Shown: piece by piece, positions 20,465-27,685 of the stretch | Layout of the letters: every line of letters starts with the position of its first letter | Position numbering within the stretch: the stretch's first letter is position 1 | Assembly (NCBI RefSeq): GCF_025666195.1 | Contig: NZ_CP102592.1 | Location: 2,418,001-2,482,000, forward strand | Source: Xanthomonas sp. CFBP 8443 | GTDB lineage: Bacteria; Pseudomonadota; Gammaproteobacteria; Xanthomonadales; Xanthomonadaceae | Reading direction: 5' to 3' | DNA length: 64,000 bases | Made by a program: the position numbers and the translations under genes | Notes under the pieces: model-generated | Database searches by the model: none | Told to the model about the DNA's origin: nothing | Seen by the model: the letters and a program-made list of their open reading frames with translations, nothing else

Positions 20465-22465
20465 TCAGGCGGCCTGCGGTACCCGCAGCGAGCGCACCAG
20501 TCCGCCGATGTCCACGATCAGCGCGACGCGGCCGTCGCCGAGGATGGTGGCGCCGGAGATGCCGCCGATGCGCCGGTAGTTGTTCTCGATGTTCTTGACC
20601 ACCACCTGCTGCTGGCCGACCAGTTCGTCCACTTCCAGCGCGATCTTCTGGCCGTCGGCTTCCACCACCACCACCAGCGGCTCGGCCTGCTCGGTGCGGC
20701 CGTAGCCGTAGGAGTCGCTGAGCGAGAGGATCGGCAGGTACTCGCCGCGGACCCGCAGCACGCGGCCTTCGCCGGCCATGGTGCGGATGTCGTCGGGCTG
20801 CGGCTGCAGCGCCTCGAGCACGTAGGCCAGCGGCAGGATCAGGGTTTCGCCGGCGACCGACACGGTCATGCCGTCCAGGATCGCCAGGGTCAGCGGCAGC
20901 CGGATCAGCACGCGGGTACCGCGGCCGGAATTGCTTTCCAGCTGCACTTCGCCGCCCAGGCCCTGGATGTTGCGGCGGACCACGTCCATGCCCACGCCAC
21001 GGCCGGACAGGTCAGTGACCGCGTCGGCGGTGGAGAAGCCCGGGGCGAAGATCAGGTCCCACACCTGCGCGTCGGTCGGGTTGTCCGGCACGCTCAGGCC
21101 GCGCTCGGCGGCCTTGGCCAGGATCCGCTCGCGGTTCAGGCCGGCGCCGTCGTCGCTGACTTCGATGACGATGTGCCCGCCCTGGTGCGAGGCGGCCAGG
21201 GTGATGGTGCCGGTCTCGTCCTTGCCGGCGGCGCGGCGCGCTTCGGGCATTTCCAGGCCGTGGTCGATCGAATTGCGCACCAGGTGCACCAGCGGATCGG
21301 CGATCTTCTCGATCAGGCCCTTGTCCAGCTCGGTGCCTTCGCCGATGGTGCGCAGCCGCACCTGCTTGCCGAGGCGGCTGGACAGGTCGCGGACCAGGCG
21401 CGGGAAGCGGCGGAACACCGCATCCACCGGCAGCATGCGCACGCCGATCACCGCTTCCTGCAGGTCGCGGGTGTTGCGTTCGAGCAGGTCCAGGCCGGCG
21501 AACAGGCGTTCGGCATGGGCCGGGTCGAGATCGCCGGAGACCTGCTTGAGCATGGCCTGGGTAATGACCAGTTCGCCGACCAGGTTGATCAGCGCATCGA
21601 CCTTGTCGACGCTGACCCGGATCGAGCTTTCCGCTTCGTGCGCGGCGGCGGCATTGCCGGCCGGCGCATTGGCGGCCACGGCGGCGGCCGGTGCGGCGGT
21701 GGCGCTGGCCGGAGCCTGCGCCAGCACCGGTGCCGGCGCGCTGGCCAGGCTCGGCGGCGGCACCGCGCGGATGTCCAGTTCGCAATCGTCGATCACCCAG
21801 GCGAAGGTGTCCTCGATCGCGCTGCGCGGCACCTTGGCGACCAGGCCCAGGTCCCACGCCAGGTAGGCCTCGAGCGGGTCGAGGTCGTTGAAGCCGGGCA
21901 GGCGGCCGCTGCGGCAGGCGATCTGCAGCGGGCCGAGGTGTTCGAGTTCGCGGATGATGCGCAGCGGGTCGTTGCCGCTCATGAACAGCGACGGCGCGGG
22001 GGTGAAGCCGATCTGCCAGGCTTCCGGCTCGGCCGGCTGGTTGGCGGCCGGGGTCGCCGCGGGCGCGGCGGCGGCGGTGCCGTTCAGGGCCTGCTGCAGG
22101 CGGTCGTGCACGGCCTTGACCGCGACCGGATCGGCCAGGGTGCCGTGCTCGGCTTCGCGCAGCAGCGCGCGCAGCACGTCCACCGAGCCCAGGATCGCAT
22201 CGATCGCGTGCGCTTCCACTTCGCGCTTGCCCGAGCGCAGCTCGTCGAGCAGCGTCTCCAGCACGTGGGTCAGCCCGGCCATCGCCTCGAAGCCGAAGGT
22301 GGCGGCGCCGCCCTTGATCGAGTGCGCGGCGCGGAACACCGAGTTGATCACTTCGGGATCGCGGTTGCCTTCTTCCAGCGACAGCAATCCGGCTTCCATC
22401 GCGTCCAGCCCTTCGCGGCTTTCCTCGAAGAAGGTGGCGTGGAAACGTTGCAGGTCCATGCTCAT
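20465..22465 (-). CDS. cheA: Chemotaxis histidine kinase CheA (first copy)
   Basis: A 666-residue CheA. The Hpt (P1) domain has AAHSIKGGA with the phosphorylatable His48. A Pro/Ala linker and a P2-like domain (about 130-235) follow, then the dimerisation domain (ESSIRVSVDKVDALINLVGELV), the ATPase with LVHLVRNSIDHG, DDGAG and GRGVGMDVV, and a C-terminal CheW-like domain (about 530-666). The start MSMDLQRFHATFFEES parallels E. coli CheA. It autophosphorylates in response to receptors and passes phosphate to CheY. It lies 34 bp after cheY1, in one unit with the STAS gene and cheY1, and ahead of the receptor array it probably serves. Compared with cheA2 it has the extra P2-like domain. Confidence 0.96.
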   Translation of the reverse strand: MSMDLQRFHATFFEESREGLDAMEAGLLSLEEGNRDPEVINSVFRAAHSIKGGAATFGFEAMAGLTHVLETLLDELRSGKREVEAHAIDAILGSVDVLRALLREAEHGTLADPVAVKAVHDRLQQALNGTAAAAPAATPAANQPAEPEAWQIGFTPAPSLFMSGNDPLRIIRELEHLGPLQIACRSGRLPGFNDLDPLEAYLAWDLGLVAKVPRSAIEDTFAWVIDDCELDIRAVPPPSLASAPAPVLAQAPASATAAPAAAVAANAPAGNAAAAHEAESSIRVSVDKVDALINLVGELVITQAMLKQVSGDLDPAHAERLFAGLDLLERNTRDLQEAVIGVRMLPVDAVFRRFPRLVRDLSSRLGKQVRLRTIGEGTELDKGLIEKIADPLVHLVRNSIDHGLEMPEARRAAGKDETGTITLAASHQGGHIVIEVSDDGAGLNRERILAKAAERGLSVPDNPTDAQVWDLIFAPGFSTADAVTDLSGRGVGMDVVRRNIQGLGGEVQLESNSGRGTRVLIRLPLTLAILDGMTVSVAGETLILPLAYVLEALQPQPDDIRTMAGEGRVLRVRGEYLPILSLSDSYGYGRTEQAEPLVVVVEADGQKIALEVDELVGQQQVVVKNIENNYRRIGGISGATILGDGRVALIVDIGGLVRSLRVPQAA

Positions 22466-22499
22466 GGGCGGGGAATCCGGAAAAAGGGGTGGAAAGGAA

Positions 22500-22865
22500 T
22501 CAGCCCAGGACTTTCTGGACGGTGGCGATCAGCTGTTCCGGGTTGAACGGCTTGACCAGCCAACCGGTGGCGCCGGCGGCCTTGCCTTCGGACTTCTTGT
22601 CCGCCGCCGACTCGGTGGTCAGCATCAGCATCGGCGTGAACTTGTAGTCCGGCAGCTGGCGCAGCGCGCGGATCAGCGAGATGCCGTCCATGTTCGGCAT
22701 GTTGACGTCGGTCACCACCGCGTTGAAGCGCTGGCCCTGCGCGCGGCCGAGGGCGACCTGGCCGTCTTCGGCTTCCTCCACCGCGAAACCGGCCGAGGTA
22801 AGGGCAAAGGCGACCATCTGGCGCATCGACGCCGAATCGTCCACCACCAAGATACGTGCGCTCAT
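22500..22865 (-). CDS. cheY: Chemotaxis response regulator CheY (first copy)
   Basis: A 121-residue single receiver domain. The acidic pair is Asp9-Asp10, the phospho-acceptor Asp53 (in VTDVNMPNMDG), the switch Thr83/84 and the conserved Lys105. It overlaps the STAS gene by 4 bp (ATGA) and is followed by cheA1. It lacks the DWNMPGM motif of cheY2, so it may be a phosphate sink or feed a different output; this is inference. Confidence 0.95.
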   Translation of the reverse strand: MSARILVVDDSASMRQMVAFALTSAGFAVEEAEDGQVALGRAQGQRFNAVVTDVNMPNMDGISLIRALRQLPDYKFTPMLMLTTESAADKKSEGKAAGATGWLVKPFNPEQLIATVQKVLG

Positions 22866-23173
22866 GCGGCGTTCTCCACAGATTTCAGGTTGTCAGAGGT
22901 TGCAGGAAGGCCCAGCGATTCGCTGACCCCCAGTAGGCGTGCCGCATCGCGGAACGTGTCGTTGCAGGCGTCGAACACGGTGCGTTTGCCGTCCTGGCGA
23001 CGTGCATCGACGAATGCGCACAGCACCTGTACGGACGCGGTGTGGATGCGGCGGACCTCGCCGGCGTCCAGCCGCAGCTCGTCGTCCGACGCCAGGAACG
23101 GGGTCAGCCGTTGTTTCAGGTCGGCGCTGGTCTCGATGCCGAGATCTTCGCCAAGGGTGACTGTGCTCATCAT
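22862..23173 (-). CDS. STAS-domain protein (anti-sigma-factor-antagonist type)
   Basis: A 103-residue protein made of one STAS-like domain: TVTLGEDLGIETSADLKQRL at the amino end and an ELRLDAGEVRRIHTASVQVLCAFVDA core. The Ser/Thr in RIHTASVQ lies where STAS antagonists are phosphorylated. Two adjacent start codons are possible; 23170 has GGAG at better spacing than 23173. It is the first gene of a FliA-promoted unit with cheY1 and cheA1 and overlaps cheY1 by 4 bp. Similar small STAS genes accompany chemosensory operons elsewhere. What it binds is unknown. Confidence 0.85.
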   Translation of the reverse strand: MMSTVTLGEDLGIETSADLKQRLTPFLASDDELRLDAGEVRRIHTASVQVLCAFVDARRQDGKRTVFDACNDTFRDAARLLGVSESLGLPATSDNLKSVENAA

Positions 23174-23200
23174 TGCTCCGCACGAATGGTTCTAGGGCAG

Positions 23201-23227
23201 ATAACGGCCAATGCGCGGGAAGCTTTA
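23201..23227 (-). promoter_or_regulatory. FliA (sigma-28) type promoter of the STAS-cheY1-cheA1 operon
   Basis: Minus strand reads TAAAGCTT (23220-23227), an exact 11-base spacer and GCCGTTAT (23201-23208), a near-perfect sigma-28 promoter 28 bp upstream of the first start codon. Confidence 0.82.
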
Positions 23228-23440
23228 GCGGCGCATCGGGAAAATGCTGCGGGGTTGGCAGTCGCCGCGCGGCCGGGCCGCGGCGCGCGGGGCATGCGGC
23301 GGCGCCATGGCGGTCCGCGGCGAGCCTGGACGCCGCCGTGGCGACCTCGCCGCACGCGCTGCGTTTGCTGGGTTCCTGGTGCCCGCGCGCGCACCGAGGC
23401 GCGGGCGAGGAGCCTTGCCGGCGGCGACGCGTCGGGCGCG

Positions 23441-24808
23441 TCAGTGCAGCAGCTGCTCGGCGTCGAGCAGGATCATCGGCTGCGCCCCCAGCCGCGCCAC
23501 GCCGCGGAACAGATGGTTGGAGATGCGGCAGATGCGGGCGTTGTCCGGCGGCTCGATCTGCTGGTCGGTGAGGCTGGCCACGTCCTCGACCGCGGACACG
23601 CGCAGGCCCAGGGTCTCGCCGTTCTCTTCCAGCACCACCACCCGGGTGAGCATGTCCATCTCGATCGGCGCGGCGCCCAGATGGATGCCCAGGTCGATCA
23701 CCGGCACCACCTGGCCACGCAGGTTCATGATCCCCAGCATCGCGGTCGGGGTGCCGCGCAGTGCCAACAGCGGCACCGGCAGCACCACTTCCTGCACCTT
23801 CAGCAGTTCCAGCGCGTAGGCCTGTTCGCCGCAGCGCAGGCGCAGCCAGCGGGTGCTGCGGTCCGGCGCGCGGCGCTGGTGCGGGGAGGCTTCGTGCGCC
23901 GCGCTCGGGGCCATGAACGCCTCCAGGTTGGGCGGCAAGCGCGAGGCTCCGCCGGCCAGTGCGCGCTCGGCCTCGGCGCGACGCTCCGGCGGCACCGCCA
24001 TCGGCGCGCGCTTGATCGCACGCGCTTCGGCGGCATCGTCCTCGGCGGCCAGGTTGCGCGGCGTGGTGACGGCGCGTTCCATCTCCATCGCCGCGACCAC
24101 TTCCAGGTCGGCCTGGCGCTCGGCGTCGGGCTGCGCCTGCTGCGACATGATGCCGGCCAGGGCCGGGTCGGAATCGGCTTCGGCCAGCACCGCGGCGGCG
24201 ATCTCTTCCGGAGTGGGGCCGGCCACGGCAGGCTTCGGTGCCTGCTGCGACATGATGCCGGCCAGGGCCGGATCGGAATCGGCTTCGGCCAGGACCGCGG
24301 CAGCGATTTCTTCCGGGGTGGGGCCGGCCGGCGCGGGCTTCGGCGCCTGTTGCGACATGATGCCGGCCAGGGCCGGATCGGAATCGGCTTCGGCCAGCAC
24401 CGCGGCGGCGATTTCTTCCGGGGTGGGGCCGGCCGGCGCAGGTTTCGGTGCCTGTTGCGACATGATGCCGGCCAGGGCCGGATCGGAATCGGCTTCGGCC
24501 AGCACCGCGGCGGCGATTTCTTCCGGGGTGGGACCGGCCGGCGCAGGTTTCGGCGCCTGCTGCGACATGATCCCGGCCAGGGCCGGATCGGAATCGGCTT
24601 CGGCCAGCACCGCGGCGGCGATTTCTTCAGGTGTAGGGCCGGCCGCTGCGGGCGCCTCGGCGACCGGTTCCGCTTGCGGCGCCGGCGTCGGCGTCGGCGC
24701 GGCGCTGGCCGCGGCCAGCGCTGCCAGCCGTTCGGCGTTCTGCTCTTCGGCGATCACGTCGTGCAGCAGGCCTTCCAGATAGTCGTCGATCACGCCGGGC
24801 GTGTTCAT
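23441..24808 (-). CDS. CheW-domain protein with five tandem repeats (ParP-like)
   Basis: A 455-residue protein. A short amino end (MNTPGVIDDYLEGLLHDVI) is followed by five consecutive 35-residue repeats at 56-230. Their core is AGPTPEEIAAAVLAEADSDP, then ALAGIMSQQ and a PKPAPA linker. A low-complexity linker and a CheW/AIF-type domain (about 317-455, with AMLGIMNLRGQVVPVIDL) follow. It overlaps the ParA-like gene by 4 bp. In Vibrio and Pseudomonas the equivalent pair (ParC with ParP) tethers receptor arrays at the flagellated pole; ParP has a Pro-rich region that meets ParC and a CheW-like domain that meets CheA. I infer the same role. Repeat number is probably variable. Upstream in-frame sequence lies inside the ParA gene. 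Confidence 0.85.
   Translation of the reverse strand: MNTPGVIDDYLEGLLHDVIAEEQNAERLAALAAASAAPTPTPAPQAEPVAEAPAAAGPTPEEIAAAVLAEADSDPALAGIMSQQAPKPAPAGPTPEEIAAAVLAEADSDPALAGIMSQQAPKPAPAGPTPEEIAAAVLAEADSDPALAGIMSQQAPKPAPAGPTPEEIAAAVLAEADSDPALAGIMSQQAPKPAVAGPTPEEIAAAVLAEADSDPALAGIMSQQAQPDAERQADLEVVAAMEMERAVTTPRNLAAEDDAAEARAIKRAPMAVPPERRAEAERALAGGASRLPPNLEAFMAPSAAHEASPHQRRAPDRSTRWLRLRCGEQAYALELLKVQEVVLPVPLLALRGTPTAMLGIMNLRGQVVPVIDLGIHLGAAPIEMDMLTRVVVLEENGETLGLRVSAVEDVASLTDQQIEPPDNARICRISNHLFRGVARLGAQPMILLDAEQLLH
24119..24643 (-). repeat. Five tandem 105-bp coding repeats in the CheW-domain gene
   Basis: Five units of 105 bp (35 codons) stand head to tail in frame. Differences between units are mostly single synonymous bases, and the last unit diverges over its final five codons. 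The near-identity shows recent expansion or homogenisation. Gain or loss of a unit keeps the frame. Confidence 0.93.
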
Positions 24809-25587
24809 GCGGCCTGCTCCATCGGCGTGGCGTCGCTGGCGATCAGCCATTCCAGCGCGCGGCGGTAGGCGGCCAGGCCGCGGCCGGGGTAGTCGCCGGG
24901 CACGCCGGCGACCGTCAAGGCCTTGACGTTGCAGATCTTGGTGTCGACCGGGATCGCGTCTTCCCAGACCCGCTCGCCGTAGCTGTCCTGCATGTGCCGC
25001 AGGCTGTCGTTGCCGGCGCGGGTGCGCTTGTCGAACAGGGTCGGCAGGATCGAGGCGGGCAGGGGCCGGCGGCGCGAGCGCTCGACCATGTCCACGGTGC
25101 GGACCATGCTGGCCAGGCCGTGCAGCGCGAGCGGTTCGGCCTGGGTCGGGATGATCACCCGGTCGGCCGCGGCCAGCGCGTTGATCATCAGCAGGCCCAG
25201 GGTCGGCGGGCAATCGAGCAGGATGTAGTCGTGCTGGCCGACGTGGCGGGCCATGGCCTGTTGCAGCGCCAGGCCGAGCCCGGGCTGGTTGGCGCTGCGC
25301 CGCTCCAGCGTGGCCAGCGCGGTCTGCCCGCAGACGTAGCTGAGGCGGTCGATGGGGCTGTTGTGGGCCAGCGACGCCAGGTCGCCCGGCGGGGTCGCGA
25401 ACAGGTCGAGCACGCCGCTCGGCGGCGGGTCCTGCGGCACGTCGAAGGCGCGGGTCAGCGAGGCGTGCGGATCGAGATCCAGCATCAGCACCCGGTGGCC
25501 GAGCATGGCCAGGCCGCGGCCCAGCGCCAGCGTGGTCGTGGTCTTGCCCACGCCACCCTTCTGGTTGGCAATCGCCCAGATGCGCAT
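24805..25587 (-). CDS. ParA/MinD-family ATPase of the chemotaxis locus (ParC-like)
   Basis: A 260-residue ParA-type ATPase starting MRIWAIANQKGGVGKTTTTLALG, with a deviant Walker A (KGGVGKT), the Walker A' LDLDPHASLTRAF and a YILLDCPPTLGLLMINAL Walker B. There is no amino-terminal DNA-binding extension as in plasmid ParA. It overlaps motD by 1 bp (TGATG) and the CheW-domain gene by 4 bp. In polar flagellates this position is taken by ParC-type ATPases that recruit chemotaxis arrays to the old pole and ensure inheritance at division. It is a chemotaxis placement factor rather than a chromosome-partitioning gene. Confidence 0.88.
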   Translation of the reverse strand: MRIWAIANQKGGVGKTTTTLALGRGLAMLGHRVLMLDLDPHASLTRAFDVPQDPPPSGVLDLFATPPGDLASLAHNSPIDRLSYVCGQTALATLERRSANQPGLGLALQQAMARHVGQHDYILLDCPPTLGLLMINALAAADRVIIPTQAEPLALHGLASMVRTVDMVERSRRRPLPASILPTLFDKRTRAGNDSLRHMQDSYGERVWEDAIPVDTKICNVKALTVAGVPGDYPGRGLAAYRRALEWLIASDATPMEQAA

Positions 25588-26591
25588 CAGTTCACTCCTT
25601 CAATTGCGGCAGGTACGGCGCGGGGCCCGCCGGCAGCGCCGGCAGCCGCCGCGGCGGGTTGGATCGGGGACGCCGGCGCGGTGCCGGCACTGCTGAATCG
25701 GTCTTGCGGCGACGGAGTACCGGCCGCCGCGGCGACGGGCGCGGTGCCGCGGCCGGCGTCGAGGCTGTCGGCCTCGGCGCCGCCGGCATCGGCCAGGATC
25801 ACCAGCACCACGCGGCGGTTGGCGTTGCGGCCGGCCTGGCTGTCGTTGTCGGCGAGCGGGCGGAACTCGCCGTAGCCGATCATCGACAGCCGCGACGGCT
25901 GCAGGCCCTGGTCGGCGAACAGGTGCACCACGCTGGCCGCGCGCGCCGCCGACAGCTCCCAGTTGGACGGGAACTGCAAGGTGGCGATCGGGCTGTTGTC
26001 GGTATAGCCCTCCACGCGCACGCCGTTGGGCACCGGCACCAGCACCTGCGCCAGTTGCGTCAGGGTAGCGCGGGCGCTGTGGTCCAGCGACGCGGAGCCG
26101 GAGCCGAACAGGATGTCGCTGTTGATCTCCACTTCGATCCACAGCCCAGCATGGCGCACGCTGATCAGCTTCTTGTCGATCAGCGGCGCCAGGGCGGCGC
26201 CGAGCCGGGCGGCGATGCCGTCGAGCTGGCGCTGCGCGCGCCGCAGTTGTTCTTCGTTGCGCAGCGCGTCGGCCGCGCGCAGCGGCGAGGCCGACGGCAG
26301 CCGGTTCGGGTCGGGCAGGGACAGCGCCGGGCTGGACTTGATCGGGGTCGGACGCGCGCCGCCCTGGCCCTGCATCAGGCGCTCGCCGACCTGCACCGGG
26401 CTCATCGTCCGCGGCGCGCCGCCGAAGGCGGTGCTCATCGCGTCGGCCATGACCCGGTACTTGGCCTCGTTGACCGTGGACAGCGCGTACATCACCACGA
26501 AGAAGGCGAGCAGCAACGTCATCAGATCGGCATAGGGGATGGCCCATGCCTCATGGTTGACGTGATCTTCGTGCTGACGCTTGCGGGCCAT
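25587..26591 (-). CDS. motD: Flagellar stator protein MotD (MotB family)
   Basis: A 334-residue MotB-family stator subunit. One membrane helix (about 19-40, AIPYADLMTLLLAFFVVMYALS) carries Asp22, the ion-binding aspartate. The carboxyl half is an OmpA-like peptidoglycan-binding domain with VEGYTDNSPI and GRNANRRVVLVIL. A low-complexity Pro/Ala tail follows. It lies 10 bp after motC and overlaps the ParA-like gene by 1 bp. With MotC it forms a stator that drives the polar motor and anchors to the cell wall. Confidence 0.94.
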   Translation of the reverse strand: MARKRQHEDHVNHEAWAIPYADLMTLLLAFFVVMYALSTVNEAKYRVMADAMSTAFGGAPRTMSPVQVGERLMQGQGGARPTPIKSSPALSLPDPNRLPSASPLRAADALRNEEQLRRAQRQLDGIAARLGAALAPLIDKKLISVRHAGLWIEVEINSDILFGSGSASLDHSARATLTQLAQVLVPVPNGVRVEGYTDNSPIATLQFPSNWELSAARAASVVHLFADQGLQPSRLSMIGYGEFRPLADNDSQAGRNANRRVVLVILADAGGAEADSLDAGRGTAPVAAAAGTPSPQDRFSSAGTAPASPIQPAAAAAGAAGGPRAVPAAIEGVN

Positions 26592-26601
26592 AGTGGTCGG
26601 G

Positions 26602-27342
26602 TCAATGCAAGAAGCCGGCCAGCTTCGATTCGATGTTGCGCGGGTTCTCGCCCTGGGCGATGGCGATGAGCCCTTCGATGATCATTTCGCGCTCGCCGCT
26701 GCTGTGCTTGATCACACTCTTGAGCTTGCTGGCCATCGGCAGGAACAGCAGGTTGGCCGAGGCGATGCCGTAGATGGTGGCGGTGAACGCGGCGGCGATG
26801 CCGTGGCCGAGCTTGCTCGGGTCGGCCAGGTTCTTCATCACCGCGATCAGGCCCAGCACCGCGCCGATGATGCCCAGCGTCGGCGCGTAGATGCCCATGC
26901 CTTCGAACACCTTGGCCGCGGCCAGGTCACAGTGCTCCTGGCCGTCGAGGTCGATCTCCAGCATGTGCCGGATCGACTCCGGCTCCACGCCGTCGACCAG
27001 CATCTGCAGGCCCTTGCGCACGAACGGGTCGCTCTGGTGCTGGACCTGGTTCTCCAGCCCGAGCAGGCCCTGGCGGCGGGCGATGTTGCTCCACTCCACG
27101 ATCTGCTGCAGCAGCTGCTGCCGATCGCTGGCCGGCGGATGCAGGATCCACTTGGCGATCTGGAACGCGCGCCGGAACACCGCCGGCGGCGTGTGCACCA
27201 GGATCGCGGCGACGGTGCCGACGATCACGATCACGAACGCGGCCGGCGACCACAGCGCCGAAATGCCGGCGCCCTTGAGGATGCTGCCGCCGACCAGCGA
27301 GGCGATCGCCAACAGCAGACCGATGAGACTGAGTTTGTCCAT
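26602..27342 (-). CDS. motC: Flagellar stator protein MotC (MotA family)
   Basis: A 246-residue MotA-family protein with four membrane segments (about 5-22, 30-50, 148-170, 182-203) and the cytoplasmic loop carrying the torque-generating charges. The GIYAPTLGIIGAVLGLIAVMKNL segment is characteristic. The start MDKLSLIGLLLAIASLVGG fits the family. No Shine-Dalgarno precedes it, and the FliA-type -10 box ends only eight bases before the ATG, so its mRNA may be nearly leaderless. First gene of motC-motD-parA-cheW. Confidence 0.94.
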   Translation of the reverse strand: MDKLSLIGLLLAIASLVGGSILKGAGISALWSPAAFVIVIVGTVAAILVHTPPAVFRRAFQIAKWILHPPASDRQQLLQQIVEWSNIARRQGLLGLENQVQHQSDPFVRKGLQMLVDGVEPESIRHMLEIDLDGQEHCDLAAAKVFEGMGIYAPTLGIIGAVLGLIAVMKNLADPSKLGHGIAAAFTATIYGIASANLLFLPMASKLKSVIKHSSGEREMIIEGLIAIAQGENPRNIESKLAGFLH

Positions 27343-27349
27343 GCAGGAT

Positions 27350-27376
27350 CTATCGGCAGATGGGGGAGGGACTTGA
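27350..27376 (-). promoter_or_regulatory. FliA (sigma-28) type promoter of motC-motD-parA-cheW
   Basis: Minus strand reads TCAAGTCC (27369-27376), an 11-base spacer and GCCGATAG (27350-27357). The -10 box ends eight bases before the motC ATG, which predicts an almost leaderless transcript. Confidence 0.6.
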
Positions 27377-27446
27377 TGGTGGAGCTCGGGACTCGGGACT
27401 GGGCACCCGGGACTCGGAGGGTGGTCGCGAGTGCGCTGCGTTTTTG

Positions 27447-27522
27447 CTTTTCTGTGGGAGGGGCTTCAGCCCCGAGGCGTTATCGGTACGGCGTCGGGGC
27501 TGAAGCCCCTCCTACAGAAAAG
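27447..27522. repeat. REP-like 29-bp inverted repeat
   Basis: Arms 27447-27475 and 27494-27522 are complementary with one mismatch, around an 18-base loop. The core (CTGTRGGAGGGGCTTCAG) has the form of the dispersed GGAGxGGCTTCAGCC elements of Xanthomonas and Pseudomonas. It would fold into a very stable hairpin between the cheA2 and motC transcripts. Confidence 0.75.
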
Positions 27523-27550
27523 CGGCTGGGTTAAAAAAAAGCCGCTTTTT
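27521..27550. terminator. Bidirectional terminator between cheA2 and motC
   Basis: A 7-bp stem (AGCGGCT 27521-27527 with AGCCGCT 27540-27546) encloses an A-rich loop. T-runs follow on both strands (TTTTTCTT on plus, TTTTCTG on minus). On the minus strand it would end the flhB-to-cheA2 transcript about 135 bases after cheA2. Confidence 0.6.
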
Positions 27551-27613
27551 CTTCAGAAAAATCGGCACTTTTTTCATCAAATCGCTTGACAGCGATTTGG
27601 CCCGGGACATCAT

Positions 27614-27683
27614 CCCGAGTCCCGAGTCCCGAGTCCCGAGTCCCGAGTCCCGAGTCCCGAGTCCCGAGTCCCGAGTCCCGAGT
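27614..27683. repeat. Ten tandem heptamers (CCCGAGT) abutting the cheA2 stop codon
   Basis: Ten perfect head-to-tail copies of CCCGAGT (minus strand ACTCGGG) end two bases from the cheA2 stop codon. Units of the form GGGAC plus two bases recur in inverted form at 27385-27417, at the flhA/flhF border and at the fliQ/fliR border. A perfect heptamer array of this length is likely to vary in copy number. Confidence 0.92.
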
Positions 27684-27685
27684 CC

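Larger units (their letters stand above)
27343..27685. other. Repeat-rich gap between cheA2 and motC
   Basis: No gene. In transcription order it holds ten copies of a heptamer against the cheA2 stop codon, a bidirectional terminator, a 29-bp REP-like inverted repeat, a short inverted copy of the heptamers (27385-27417) and the FliA-type promoter of motC. Confidence 0.75.

Noticed and set aside
24119..24643. Possible CRISPR-like array from regular 105-bp spacing
   Set aside because: There are no unique spacers. Whole units are repeated and in frame within a protein with a normal CheW domain.
24805..25587. ParA-like gene as a sign of a plasmid or integrated replicon
   Set aside because: It is translationally coupled to motD and a CheW-domain gene, lacks a DNA-binding extension and has no parB or parS nearby. 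It fits the chemotaxis-array ParC type.
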